This document shows, in pieces, positions 6,975 to 18,220 of a DNA stretch of 64,000 bases. A program made the translations under genes and the position numbers. The first letter of the stretch is position 1. Every line of letters begins with the position of its first letter. The stretch is from Saprospiraceae bacterium (GTDB lineage Bacteria; Bacteroidota; Bacteroidia; Chitinophagales; Saprospiraceae). Location: assembly GCA_029251525.1 (NCBI GenBank), contig JAQXDE010000066.1, forward strand, positions 1 to 64,000, written 5' to 3'. The notes beneath the pieces are model-generated. The model did not search any database and was not told where the DNA came from. It was given only the letters and a program-made list of their open reading frames with translations.

Positions 6975-9818
6975 TTAAGGCTTAGCGATTTTTACTTCAC
7001 CACTTGCATCTAAAACAATAATTTCGTAGCCTAATTTTTCTAATCCTGGACGAATAGATTTTTCATCACCTACTACCAAGATGTACATGTTTTCTGGTTG
7101 TAAATATTTTTTAGCCAAGTTATTCAATTCATCTTTCGTTACATCTTTAACGATATTAGTTTGCTCATCAACGAAGGTACGATCTAAATCATAATGAACG
7201 ATTCTTCGCAAAAATCCAGCTTTTTGACGAGGTGTCTCGTAATTTCTGGCATCACGTTGGCCTATAGAACTTTTCATAAATGATAACTCATCATCAGTAA
7301 TTCCACCTTCTTGGTAACCTTTGATTTCGTTGATAAATTCAACCACACTGCTATCAGTAGCGACAGCTTTTACGCCAGCACTTGCTGTAAATGAACCTAC
7401 TTCTTCATCAGCCTGGAATCCTGCTCGAGCACCGTAAGTCCAACCTTTATCTTCTCTAAGATTCAAATTGATTCGACTATTGAAAGCACCTCCCAATGGA
7501 AAATTCATCAAGTAAGACTTGAAGTAGTCACCGGTTACATCATATTTCATATCAGTTAAGTAACCGATTCTGATTTCTGATTGAGGAGCATCTGTTTTGT
7601 CAACGATATAGATTTTTGTTTTTTCCTTTTGCTCTGTAACAGCAGCGGAAGGAATAGTTACTTGTTTTGCTTTCCAATTTTTTAGAAACTGTAATTGAGG
7701 GAGTACTTCTTCTTCAGAAATATCACCTACTACTACTAATTCTGAAACAGACGGAGAGTAATATTTATTGTAAAACGCTTTTACATCATCTAAAGTAATA
7801 TTCACTACTGATCCTTCATCACCACTTGCTGGAATTGCATAAATGTGATCTTTTCCGTAAAGTAGTCTATTGTAAACTTGGCTTGCAGTAACACTTGGAT
7901 TTTTACGACTACTTTTGATTTCTTCCAATTGTTGTTTTTTCAATCTTTCAAAATCTTCCTCTGCAAACAAAGGATTCATTAAGATTTCTTCTGCAAATTT
8001 TAAAGTGGCCGGTAAATTCTTTTTTAAAGAACTTACAAACATAGTTGTAGAACCTCTTCCTGCAAACATACTGACGCTACTTCCAAGTTTTCGAAGTTCC
8101 TCTTGGATTGCTTCTGAAGTGTAATTTTTAGTGGTTTCATTCATCATGTTACCAGTTAACGAGGCTAAACCAGATTTTGATTTGTCAATAGCATCTAATT
8201 TATGTCCTCCATTAATGGTCAACTGCAAAGAAACGGTAGGAATCTCATCACTTTTAGTTCCGATAACTTTCATTCCATTTTTAAAGGTTGATGTCCAAAA
8301 TTCAGGAACTTTAACCACGGGATTAGCTCCTAAACCAGGTTTTTTACTTCTGTCGAATGTATCGCCACTAGCTTTATTGTAAACCATTTTTGAGTAGTCC
8401 GTGGTGGGAAATGGATTTTTCCCTTCTGTTTGAAATACAAAATTATCCTCTTTTGCAGGTTTGGCACCTTCACTTGCCAATACACTGATTAGTACATAAG
8501 GTTGGTCTTTAATGTATTTTTTAAATACACGCATTACATCTTCTTTGGTGATTCCCATGTATCTATCCAACTCAGCACCAATTCCGTTTGGAGTACCTTT
8601 GAAAGTTTGGAAGCTAGCTAATTGAGAAACTTTTCCGCTTACACTTGCCAAGCTATTAATCATACTTGACTCTGTATCTGCTTTGAATTTTTCGATATCA
8701 GCATCAGTCACTCCAGCTGTTTGAAAGTCTTCTAAGATTTGCAATACCTGCGATTCAAAAACTTCTAAGGTTTGACCCGGGAAAGGCAAAATAAACATAG
8801 AGAATTCTCCGGACAATTCACTTGCTGGATTGAAAGAGGAAGCTTGAATTGCTTTTTGAGTTTTTACGAAATTCTTATAAAAATATGAACTTTTCCCGGT
8901 TCCTAAAATTTCAGCTAAGCAATCTAAAGGTGCCTCATCTTTATGAAATCTAGGTACAGTTGGGTAAGTAAAAATTACGGCAGGGAATCTGATATTTTTA
9001 TCTACATAGGAAACGTATCGGTTCTCAGGTAAAACTGGTTTTTCCAATTTCATGTTTTTTACAGCTGGTCCAGCAGGAATATTTCCAAAATATTTCTCTA
9101 CCATTTTGATAACGTCTTTTGGTTTTACATCACCACCTACAGTCAATGTTGCATTGTTTGGACCATACCATCTTAAGAAGAATTTTTTCAAATCTTCTAC
9201 ATTAACTCGATCAAGATCTTCTAACTTCCCGATTGTTAACCAAGAATATGGGTGACCAAAAGGGTATAAAGCAGCTGCTTGTAATTCATTGTAAGGACCG
9301 TACGGCCGGTTGTCATAATTTTGGCCCTTTTCGTTTTTTACCGTTTCACGTTGAACCTCAAATTTCTTCTGAGTTACAGCATCAAGGAAAAATCCCATTC
9401 GATCAGCTTCCAACCAAAGCATCCTTTCCAATTGGTTACTAGGTACAGTTTCGAAGTAGTTAGTTCGGTCACGATTGGTTGTCCCATTAAGCGTTCCACC
9501 TGCTTCGGTAACTGTTTTGAAATGCTCCTCATCTGCAACATTTTCAGAACCTTGAAACATCATGTGCTCAAAGAAATGTGCAAATCCAGATTTGTTTAAT
9601 TCTTCACGAGCTGAGCCTACATGGTAAGTTACATCCACATGAACTAAAGGATCAGAATGATCTTCGTGAATCACCAATGTCAGTCCATTAGACAGTACAT
9701 GTTTCTCGTAAGGGATTACGATTTCATCTCCTTTTTTTTCCACTTTCTCGATCATTCGAGTTTGAGCAAAAATGGATGAAGAGAAAATCAAAAAAGTAAA
9801 AAGTAAAAATTTTTTCAT
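6975..9818 (-). CDS. M16 family zinc peptidase, two-domain (pitrilysin/insulinase type)
   Basis: A 947-residue secreted peptidase. A signal peptide (first 18 residues, ending SSSIFAQ) precedes two M16 halves. The N-terminal half carries the inverted zinc motif HFFEH (81-85) and a downstream glutamate in VQRETVKNEKGQ, so it is catalytic. The C-terminal half lacks a HxxEH motif but retains the LNLREDKGWTYGARAG substrate-binding segment typical of the partner domain. In Bacteroidota such fused proteins act in the periplasm or outside and degrade medium-size peptides. It is single, with its own strong terminator. I see no clear TAnnTTTG promoter in the upstream 280 bases. Confidence 0.93.
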   Translation of the reverse strand: MKKFLLFTFLIFSSSIFAQTRMIEKVEKKGDEIVIPYEKHVLSNGLTLVIHEDHSDPLVHVDVTYHVGSAREELNKSGFAHFFEHMMFQGSENVADEEHFKTVTEAGGTLNGTTNRDRTNYFETVPSNQLERMLWLEADRMGFFLDAVTQKKFEVQRETVKNEKGQNYDNRPYGPYNELQAAALYPFGHPYSWLTIGKLEDLDRVNVEDLKKFFLRWYGPNNATLTVGGDVKPKDVIKMVEKYFGNIPAGPAVKNMKLEKPVLPENRYVSYVDKNIRFPAVIFTYPTVPRFHKDEAPLDCLAEILGTGKSSYFYKNFVKTQKAIQASSFNPASELSGEFSMFILPFPGQTLEVFESQVLQILEDFQTAGVTDADIEKFKADTESSMINSLASVSGKVSQLASFQTFKGTPNGIGAELDRYMGITKEDVMRVFKKYIKDQPYVLISVLASEGAKPAKEDNFVFQTEGKNPFPTTDYSKMVYNKASGDTFDRSKKPGLGANPVVKVPEFWTSTFKNGMKVIGTKSDEIPTVSLQLTINGGHKLDAIDKSKSGLASLTGNMMNETTKNYTSEAIQEELRKLGSSVSMFAGRGSTTMFVSSLKKNLPATLKFAEEILMNPLFAEEDFERLKKQQLEEIKSSRKNPSVTASQVYNRLLYGKDHIYAIPASGDEGSVVNITLDDVKAFYNKYYSPSVSELVVVGDISEEEVLPQLQFLKNWKAKQVTIPSAAVTEQKEKTKIYIVDKTDAPQSEIRIGYLTDMKYDVTGDYFKSYLMNFPLGGAFNSRINLNLREDKGWTYGARAGFQADEEVGSFTASAGVKAVATDSSVVEFINEIKGYQEGGITDDELSFMKSSIGQRDARNYETPRQKAGFLRRIVHYDLDRTFVDEQTNIVKDVTKDELNNLAKKYLQPENMYILVVGDEKSIRPGLEKLGYEIIVLDASGEVKIAKP

Positions 9819-10098
9819 AATTAAAGTTTTGTCAAAATTTAACGTGTATGTTTTTTATTTTAGGATAAAATCAAAATAAATAAAGAATTTTGCTTGAGCC
9901 CTAAAGATAATTCTACTTCATAGAATGACAAAAAGAAATGGAGTTGGTTAACCAATAAATGATGAATTTTAACGAGAGATTAACTATTCAACGTCTTGTT
10001 GACACTTTTTTTTGGGGAATAAAGGGTTAAAAATGCTATATCCGATTTTTAATAAAAAATATTTATTTCCAATCATGATATTTAAATCATGTTCTTAT

Positions 10099-10866
10099 TT
10101 ATTCTTCCATCCATTTTGAATCTCTGGCTGCCTTGTAATCCGTTAAATCATGCATTGAAGGAACAATTGAAATATATCCATTATCTAATGCTTTTACATC
10201 CGATTCATCTGTCAAATCATTACTCACAAAGGAACCTGTGATCCAATAATAATTTTTTCCCATGGGATCTTTTTTTTCTTCAAATTCTTCAACCCAACGA
10301 GAATCAGATTGGTAACAAACTTTCATTCCCTTAATTTTATCTAAAGGTAATTTCGGAATATTTACATTTAAAAGTTTACCTCCTGATAGTCCTTTTTCTA
10401 AAACCATTCGCATCAATTTTTCTATCCAAACTTGAGCAGGTGCAAAATCAGCATCAGCATCAAAATCTAATAAGCTAAAACCAATACTATTCACACCTTC
10501 TAATGAAGCTTCCATTGCAGCTGACATGGTTCCTGAGTACAAAATATTGATGGCTACATTAGAACCATGATTTATTCCAGAAACGCAAAGATCTGGTTTT
10601 CGATTTTTTAGTACCACATATTTACCCAGTTTTACGCAATCCACAGGAGTTCCAGAGCATTCATAAGATTCCACACCTTCAAATATATCTACTTTTTTTA
10701 GGCGCAATGGATCGTGAATGGTGATGGCATGCCCCATTCCGCTTTGAGGAGAGTCAGGAGCTACTACTACAACTTCACCTAATTTTTTGGCAACTTCAAC
10801 TAATGCCTTGATTCCTTTGGCTGTTATGCCATCATCATTAGTAACTAAAATTAATGGTTTTTTCAT
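10099..10866 (-). CDS. surE: 5'/3'-nucleotidase SurE
   Basis: A 255-residue metal-dependent phosphatase that removes phosphate from nucleoside 5'- and 3'-monophosphates and short polyphosphate. The N-terminal LVTNDDGI (Asn-Asp-Asp metal site), SGTPVDCVKLG, SGINHGSN and SGTMSAAMEAS are all present, and the length is normal. It is cytoplasmic and often linked to stationary-phase survival. It is divergent from hemH and has its own promoter 39 bases upstream. Confidence 0.95.
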   Translation of the reverse strand: MKKPLILVTNDDGITAKGIKALVEVAKKLGEVVVVAPDSPQSGMGHAITIHDPLRLKKVDIFEGVESYECSGTPVDCVKLGKYVVLKNRKPDLCVSGINHGSNVAINILYSGTMSAAMEASLEGVNSIGFSLLDFDADADFAPAQVWIEKLMRMVLEKGLSGGKLLNVNIPKLPLDKIKGMKVCYQSDSRWVEEFEEKKDPMGKNYYWITGSFVSNDLTDESDVKALDNGYISIVPSMHDLTDYKAARDSKWMEE

Positions 10867-10904
10867 AAGTTTTTATTTAGGAATAGTCCACCACAAAGAA
10901 AAAA

Positions 10905-10936
10905 CAAAGGTAAGTTTAGGAAAATAGTATCCCAAT
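10905..10936 (-). promoter_or_regulatory. Promoter of surE
   Basis: On the minus strand TACCTTTG (rc of 10905-10912) follows a TTG with a spacer of about 20 bases, within the range for Bacteroidota. The leader would be about 35 nt. Confidence 0.65.
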
Positions 10937-11050
10937 TATTTGAAATATCTTTTTCTTCTTTATGATAAATATGACATATTTTTTACGCTAAGCTAAACAT
11001 GTATTCCCTTACGCTGTTGTATTTTTATTTTTTTTTCAAAAAGATGATTA

Positions 11051-12106
11051 ATGCCAGTTAATTTAAAGTCTAAGATCGGGGTTCTTCTTGTCAATTTAGG
11101 AACTCCTGATGATCCTTCTTATGGTTCAGTTTGGAGATATCTACAACAATTTTTGACTGATGGTCGAGTAATAGATATCCCTTGGTTACCACGTCAATTG
11201 TTGGTTAGAGGTATTATTGCTCCATTTCGATCCAACAGCTCTGCAAAATTATACAAGCAGCTTTGGACAAAAGAAGGTTCACCATTAAAATTTTATGGTG
11301 AACGATTGGCGGAAGGAGTACAAAAAGAGTTAGGTAATGAATATATTGTCGAATTGGCGATGCGCTATCAAAATCCTTCAATCGCCTCTGTTTTGGGTAA
11401 ATTAATGTCTAATCAAATTAGAGAATTGATTGTGATTCCACTATTTCCTCATTATGCCTCAGCATCGACTGGCTCTGTCTATGAGGAAGTGATGCGTTTG
11501 CTATCTAAAAAACAAGCAATCCCTTCATTAAAAATAGTAAATTCATTTCATGACTATGAACCTATGATTGATGTGTTTGTGAAGAATTCCAAAAAATATG
11601 ATTTGGATAGTTACGATCATATATTATTCAGTTATCATGGTTTGCCTCAACGACAAATGAAAAAAGCGGATACTTGTAATCACTGCTTAAAAACAGATAA
11701 TTGTTGTGCAGTATTGTCAGAGAAAAATCAATTTTGTTACTCTGCACAATGTCATGATACAACCTATGCATTGGCAGCAAAGTTAAATTTACCAAAAGAA
11801 AAATATACTATTTGTTTTCAAAGCCGATTGGGAAGAGATCCTTGGATCCAACCATATACAAGCGATATTTTAAAAGTTAGAGCAGATGCTGGAGACAAAC
11901 GATTATTGGTTTTTTGTCCAGCTTTCGTTTCTGATTGTTTGGAAACAACAATAGAAATTTTAGATGAATATCAAGAAGAATTTGAAGAACTTGGTGGTGA
12001 GCATATTGATTTAGTGGATAGTTTAAATGATCATCCAGACTGGATTATTGGTTTGTCGGATTTGGTTCGAGCGCAGGTGGTGGAGAAGCAATCTTCTGTG
12101 GTTTAA
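11051..12106 (+). CDS. hemH: Ferrochelatase
   Basis: A 351-residue enzyme that inserts Fe(II) into protoporphyrin (or coproporphyrin) in the last steps of heme synthesis. Visible motifs are GVLLVNLGTPDDP near the N-terminus, the catalytic-His segment FSYHGLPQRQ, the cysteine-bearing insert DTCNHC...NCCAVL, and CPAFVSDCLETTIEI with the conserved Glu. The start ATG follows an AT-rich stretch. It is a single gene ending in a terminator. Heme demand fits with the cytochrome P450 encoded further along. Confidence 0.95.
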   Translation: MPVNLKSKIGVLLVNLGTPDDPSYGSVWRYLQQFLTDGRVIDIPWLPRQLLVRGIIAPFRSNSSAKLYKQLWTKEGSPLKFYGERLAEGVQKELGNEYIVELAMRYQNPSIASVLGKLMSNQIRELIVIPLFPHYASASTGSVYEEVMRLLSKKQAIPSLKIVNSFHDYEPMIDVFVKNSKKYDLDSYDHILFSYHGLPQRQMKKADTCNHCLKTDNCCAVLSEKNQFCYSAQCHDTTYALAAKLNLPKEKYTICFQSRLGRDPWIQPYTSDILKVRADAGDKRLLVFCPAFVSDCLETTIEILDEYQEEFEELGGEHIDLVDSLNDHPDWIIGLSDLVRAQVVEKQSSVV

Positions 12107-12146
12107 TGATATGCATGATTTATAGAGTATGGAATAACGATATTCT

Positions 12147-12187
12147 AAAAAACGATGTTAATGCAAACTGCACTAACATCGTTTTTT
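12147..12187 (+). terminator. Rho-independent terminator of hemH
   Basis: AAAAACGATGTTA-A-TGCA pairs with TGCA-C-TAACATCGTTTTT (one internal mismatch), followed by a T-rich run. Confidence 0.85.
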
Positions 12188-12218
12188 GTTTTTTTGATTA
12201 ATTTTGTAAAAAAACGAT

Positions 12219-13538
12219 ATGAGAAATTGGATATTAATAATAATTAGTTGTTTTCTTTTTCAGGGAAATAGTTCTGCGCAGAAAGTGGATGATGAGTTTT
12301 TAGCTTTGTTGGAAAAAGGTAGATTAGCTTTTGAAAACAAAGATTACAACAATTGTATAATTTGTTATGAAAAGGCTGCAATAGTTCAACCTCAAAATGC
12401 CTGGTTAAAATATGCTGTCGCTCGATGCTATGACTTTAATAAAAAAAATAGAAAAGCACAAAAAAAAATAACTCAAGCTATTCAGTTTGATTGGGAAGGT
12501 GTGGAAGGTTGGTTAGCGGATAATGAAAGTGATTTTATAAATTTGAGAAAGAGGAAACGTTGTTGGAAAAAAGTTGAAATGGAATTCAAAACTCAAAAAA
12601 CAGGAATGGATTTGACTTTGCGCGAAGAGTTAATTCAAATGGGAGAGGATGATCAAAAATATCGAATTAAAATTCAAGAACTAGCTCAAACAGAAGATAA
12701 AAACTTTACTTCTATCAATGAATTGCGGAGGAAACAATCTGTAATTGATTCAAAAAATTTAACTCGTTGCGAGGAAATTATTGCTAAAAATGGTTATCCA
12801 AGTAAAAAAATTGTAGGCAAAAAAGCTGCTATTTCTATTTTTAGGGTAATTCAACATGCTGCATTAAGCTATCAACAAAAGTATATTCCACTTTTTCAAG
12901 AAGCGGTAGTAAATGGAGATTTAGAAATGAAAACATTTGCTTTAATGATAGATAGAATAGAAGTAAGAAAAGGGCGACCTCAAATTTATGGGACACAAAT
13001 TAGGACAAATACAAAAACAGGTGAGCTTTCTTTTGATAAAATCGTAGATGAAAAAAAAATAAATAAGCGAAGAATTTTTATTGGACTTCCATCAATCGAA
13101 TCCTACGCGAAACAAATTAATATTGAATATAAATATAAAAAACAAAAGTATACTAGTTCTGATTTTAATAAGTTTTCAGGAGGTTGGGATTTAGTCAATA
13201 TTCGAGATGCCGAGACGTTTGAGATTAATTTTTTACCGAAACAAAAATTTTGGGTTGAATTTTTGGCAAAGGGGAGATTGCGATTTAATCGAACGGTTAA
13301 TATTTGTGAAATGAAATATCAAGCTACAGATATTGGGCGATTGGTTTTTACTCCTAATTTAGATTGCACCGAAAATTGTTGTGATGATATAGAGATTTCA
13401 AGAACGTTAAATTATCACAATGTAATTGAATTTGAATTATATAATAATTTATTGTTTTTGATAGACACTAAAGGGAGACTTTGGGAGTTCAAAAGAAAAA
13501 AATACAAAAAGCGACGAATGATGCAAGAAGAAAATTAA
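12219..13538 (+). CDS. Secreted TPR protein with DUF6624-like domain
   Basis: A 439-residue protein with a signal peptide (ending NSSAQ). TPR-like helices follow at about 30-100 (GRLAFENKDYNNCIICYEKA). The central region (about 140-260) has LIQMGEDDQKYR, IDSKNLTRCEEIIAKNGYPS, VIQHAALSYQQKYIPLFQ and GRPQIYGTQ, which match the DUF6624 pattern as I know it. The last third is beta-rich with several cysteines (CEMKY, CTENCCDD). DUF6624 has no proven activity. Codon usage is more A/T- and Lys-rich than in its neighbours. The gene sits alone, convergent with ruvB. Confidence 0.75.
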   Translation: MRNWILIIISCFLFQGNSSAQKVDDEFLALLEKGRLAFENKDYNNCIICYEKAAIVQPQNAWLKYAVARCYDFNKKNRKAQKKITQAIQFDWEGVEGWLADNESDFINLRKRKRCWKKVEMEFKTQKTGMDLTLREELIQMGEDDQKYRIKIQELAQTEDKNFTSINELRRKQSVIDSKNLTRCEEIIAKNGYPSKKIVGKKAAISIFRVIQHAALSYQQKYIPLFQEAVVNGDLEMKTFALMIDRIEVRKGRPQIYGTQIRTNTKTGELSFDKIVDEKKINKRRIFIGLPSIESYAKQINIEYKYKKQKYTSSDFNKFSGGWDLVNIRDAETFEINFLPKQKFWVEFLAKGRLRFNRTVNICEMKYQATDIGRLVFTPNLDCTENCCDDIEISRTLNYHNVIEFELYNNLLFLIDTKGRLWEFKRKKYKKRRMMQEEN

Positions 13539-13583
13539 AAAAATCCCTTCTGGAAATTTAATTTTCTAGAAGGGATTTTTTTT
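13537..13583. terminator. Bidirectional terminator between the TPR/DUF6624 gene and ruvB
   Basis: AAAAAATCCCTTCT (from 13537) pairs with AGAAGGGATTTTTT, ending near 13583. The A and T runs on either side allow it to work for both convergent genes; it touches the ruvB stop codon. Confidence 0.88.
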
Positions 13584-14607
13584 AAAACAGACTTCCGGTT
13601 TTGGTAGGTGGGACTATGCCGAGGTGCACATAGGCTTTTTCCGTGACGAGTCTTCCACGGGGCGTTCGTTGGATATAACCTTCCATAATTAAAAACGGTT
13701 CGTGAACTTCTTCAATGGTTCCAGCTTCTTCTCCGACAGCAGTCCCAATTGTTGTCAAACCAACTGGACCACCTTTAAATTTATGAATGATGGTTGACAA
13801 AATTTTATTATCCATCTCGTCCAATCCACTTTCATCCACATTCAAGGCAGTCAAACCGAATTTTGCAATTTTCACATCAATAGTTCCATCACCCTTTATT
13901 TGGGCAAAATCTCGCATTCTTCTGAGTAAAGCGTTGGCTATACGAGGAGTTCCACGACTTCTTCTAGCAATTTCATGAGCCCCAGTATCCGTTATTGGCA
14001 CATTTAAAATGTTAGCACTTCGTTTAACGATTCCTTCTAATACTTCTACTGAATAGTAATCCAAATGGCAATTGATACCAAATCTTGCCCGCATTGGTGA
14101 AGTTAAAAGACCCATTCGAGTAGTTGCTCCAACTAATGTGAACGGATTGAGTGACAATTGAATACTTCGAGCATTTGGTCCTGAATCAATCATAATATCA
14201 ATTCGATAATCTTCCATTGCAGAATATAAATATTCCTCTACGACTGTATTTAGTCGATGTATTTCATCAATAAAAAGAACATCACCTTCTTCTAGGTTAG
14301 TAAGAAGGCCAGCTAAATCACCAGGCTTTTCCAAGACTGGGCCAGAAGTCATTTTTAAATTGGCTTCTAATTCATTAGAGACAATATGGGACAGTGTTGT
14401 TTTCCCTAGTCCCGGTGGGCCATGCAATAGTACATGATCCAAAGCTTCTTCTCGTAACTTTGCTGCAGCAATAAAAATTTTTAAATTTTCTACAATTTTA
14501 GGTTGACCACTAAAGTCGCCAAGCATTTTGGGACGCAATGCCTTTTCATATTGTTGTTCTTCCGAAGTGAAATTTTCGTCAGAAGGATCGAGGTTTGGAT
14601 TTGACAT
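13582..14607 (-). CDS. ruvB: Holliday junction branch migration helicase RuvB
   Basis: A 341-residue AAA+ motor that drives RuvA-bound Holliday junctions in recombinational repair. The Walker [11 protein letters not shown] lies near 62-71, Walker B is [11 protein letters not shown], and sensor 1 is in LVGATTRMG. The C-terminal winged helix has [19 protein letters not shown] and [10 protein letters not shown]. The length is standard. ruvA and ruvC are not adjacent, which is common in this phylum. Confidence 0.98.
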   Translation of the reverse strand: MSNPNLDPSDENFTSEEQQYEKALRPKMLGDFSGQPKIVENLKIFIAAAKLREEALDHVLLHGPPGLGKTTLSHIVSNELEANLKMTSGPVLEKPGDLAGLLTNLEEGDVLFIDEIHRLNTVVEEYLYSAMEDYRIDIMIDSGPNARSIQLSLNPFTLVGATTRMGLLTSPMRARFGINCHLDYYSVEVLEGIVKRSANILNVPITDTGAHEIARRSRGTPRIANALLRRMRDFAQIKGDGTIDVKIAKFGLTALNVDESGLDEMDNKILSTIIHKFKGGPVGLTTIGTAVGEEAGTIEEVHEPFLIMEGYIQRTPRGRLVTEKAYVHLGIVPPTKTGSLF

Positions 14608-14726
14608 AATTTTATTAATATACCTTGTTTAGTGTGTCATTTTGATTAGGTAATTATAGGTGATATGGTACAATAATTATTAATCTATTTTATTAATTTT
14701 TTTGATTTCCATAGTTTAATTTTTAG

Positions 14727-15341
14727 TTAATCTTTCTCCCAAATTACCAATTCACCAATGTAACTTTTTGTCTTTTCATCGCATTTAGTTCCTCTTGATG
14801 TTGATTCACAAATCAAAGTTCCTTGACAATCAAATATCATATTTTTTTTTGGCCCCAAAAAGTAGTACGCAAAACCATCAATTCTATAATTATATCTAAT
14901 TACTTGGTATGCGTTTGTTTTTTCCATGGTTGTAATCATCCATTCCGTTTCGAAAGGATTAAGAGTATTAATACACTTAATTTTCTCCGGTTTTATTCCT
15001 CCTGTTCCAGGAGGTATGTTCGGGGTATTTTCCAGGAATTCAATACAAGTAATTTCGACCATTTTTCCAGCCATACATATTCCAACTTGGTTGGTTATTT
15101 CTTCGTAATTAAACCTAATATTTTGTCCATCTTTAATTTCAAGATTTTTACTTGAGTATTTTACAGGTTGTAATCTACTACCATCCTCTAAAACAACCAT
15201 AAAACCACAACCATCCAAACCTTTGAAATCTTTAATAGTTCCCATAAATTGACAATCATTACTTTTTTTCCCATTTTTTTGCTTACAAGTTTGACCAGTT
15301 AAAATAAAAAAGCAGGAAAGTAAAATCAATAGTTTATGCAT
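14727..15341 (-). CDS. Uncharacterised exported protein, possible lipoprotein
   Basis: A 204-residue protein with a hydrophobic N-terminal signal. A cysteine at residue 19 (LTGQTCKQK) may be lipidated, but Thr at -1 is unusual for a lipobox. An N-terminal beta domain with GTIKDFKGLDGCGFMVVLEDG and LQPVKY (about 35-105) recurs in small Bacteroidota secreted proteins; a C-terminal part follows NPFETEWM. The mature protein is cysteine-rich. I cannot assign a function. It lies downstream of ruvA-less ruvB's start and points the same way as ruvB with a 119-base gap, so co-transcription into ruvB is possible. Confidence 0.65.
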   Translation of the reverse strand: MHKLLILLSCFFILTGQTCKQKNGKKSNDCQFMGTIKDFKGLDGCGFMVVLEDGSRLQPVKYSSKNLEIKDGQNIRFNYEEITNQVGICMAGKMVEITCIEFLENTPNIPPGTGGIKPEKIKCINTLNPFETEWMITTMEKTNAYQVIRYNYRIDGFAYYFLGPKKNMIFDCQGTLICESTSRGTKCDEKTKSYIGELVIWEKD

Positions 15342-15407
15342 GTTTAATTATTTTTATAATGTCCAAACAGAATTGAATATTTTTTCACAAAGAAGTAAAT
15401 AAATGAT

Positions 15408-15415
15408 TACTTTTG
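15408..15415 (+). promoter_or_regulatory. TAnnTTTG promoter element far upstream of icd
   Basis: TACTTTTG followed by CACCG is a perfect -7 element of the Bacteroidota type. I find no TTG at the usual distance upstream. It lies 370 bases before the isocitrate dehydrogenase start, with a hairpin in between. Confidence 0.5.
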
Positions 15416-15421
15416 CACCGT

Positions 15422-15590
15422 TTTTGGGTAAATGAGTTCATATTTCGAAAGTGCAAATTAACAATTCATATTCGTTTTTTGTCTTTTTTTCAAAAAATAG
15501 AAATCAGGAATGATTTTAAATAACTAACCAAAAACAAAACTTAAATTTCTAGGTAAATATTTTTATGTTTTTTTTAATTTAAGTTTTTAT
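15422..15590 (+). ncRNA. Candidate small RNA or long leader upstream of icd
   Basis: A promoter-like TACTTTTG at 15408 and a terminator-like stem at 15536-15587 bracket about 165 bases with no open frame worth noting and no plus-strand gene upstream. The arrangement fits either an independent small RNA or an attenuated leader of icd. No conserved RNA family was recognised. Confidence 0.3.
15536..15590 (+). terminator. Terminator-like hairpin inside the icd upstream region
   Basis: AAAACTTAAATT (15536-15547) pairs perfectly with AATTTAAGTTTT (15576-15587) across a 28-nt loop. The arm ends in T5. It is AT-rich and so only moderately stable. Confidence 0.4.
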
Positions 15591-15780
15591 CAATAAAAAA
15601 GGGTGTAGTTAAAATTACAATTGTAAAGTAACAAGTTGTGCGTGTCCAACATGATACTAATTCCTTTCCATCGAATGAAGAAATATCGAACCAAAAATAT
15701 GTTTAGCTACTGTTAAGAATTTTAGATGTAGCTATGATCAATTCTTTGGTTTAAATAAATAAATTTTAAAAAATAAATAA

Positions 15781-18000
<2,220 letters not shown>

Positions 18001-18103
18001 TTCTTTGTCTCATGAATTCTAACGTTCTATTGACGTTTTTTTCAATTGGCAAATTGTTTCATTAAATTGAAAGATTTATTTTATTGAGTTTTGTAAAATA
18101 TTC

Positions 18104-18137
18104 AAACCCCTTTCTTTTCGAGGAAAGGGGTTTTTTT
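18104..18137 (+). terminator. Rho-independent terminator of icd
   Basis: AAACCCCTTTC (18104-18114) pairs with GAAAGGGGTTT (18123-18133), followed by a run of T. Confidence 0.93.
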
Positions 18138-18220
18138 ATTAAGAAAAACTCTTTTGTTGGGTGGATAAATTTTATTTTCGCATAACTTAAAGATTAAGTT
18201 TTTAGAATTAATTAAAATGC

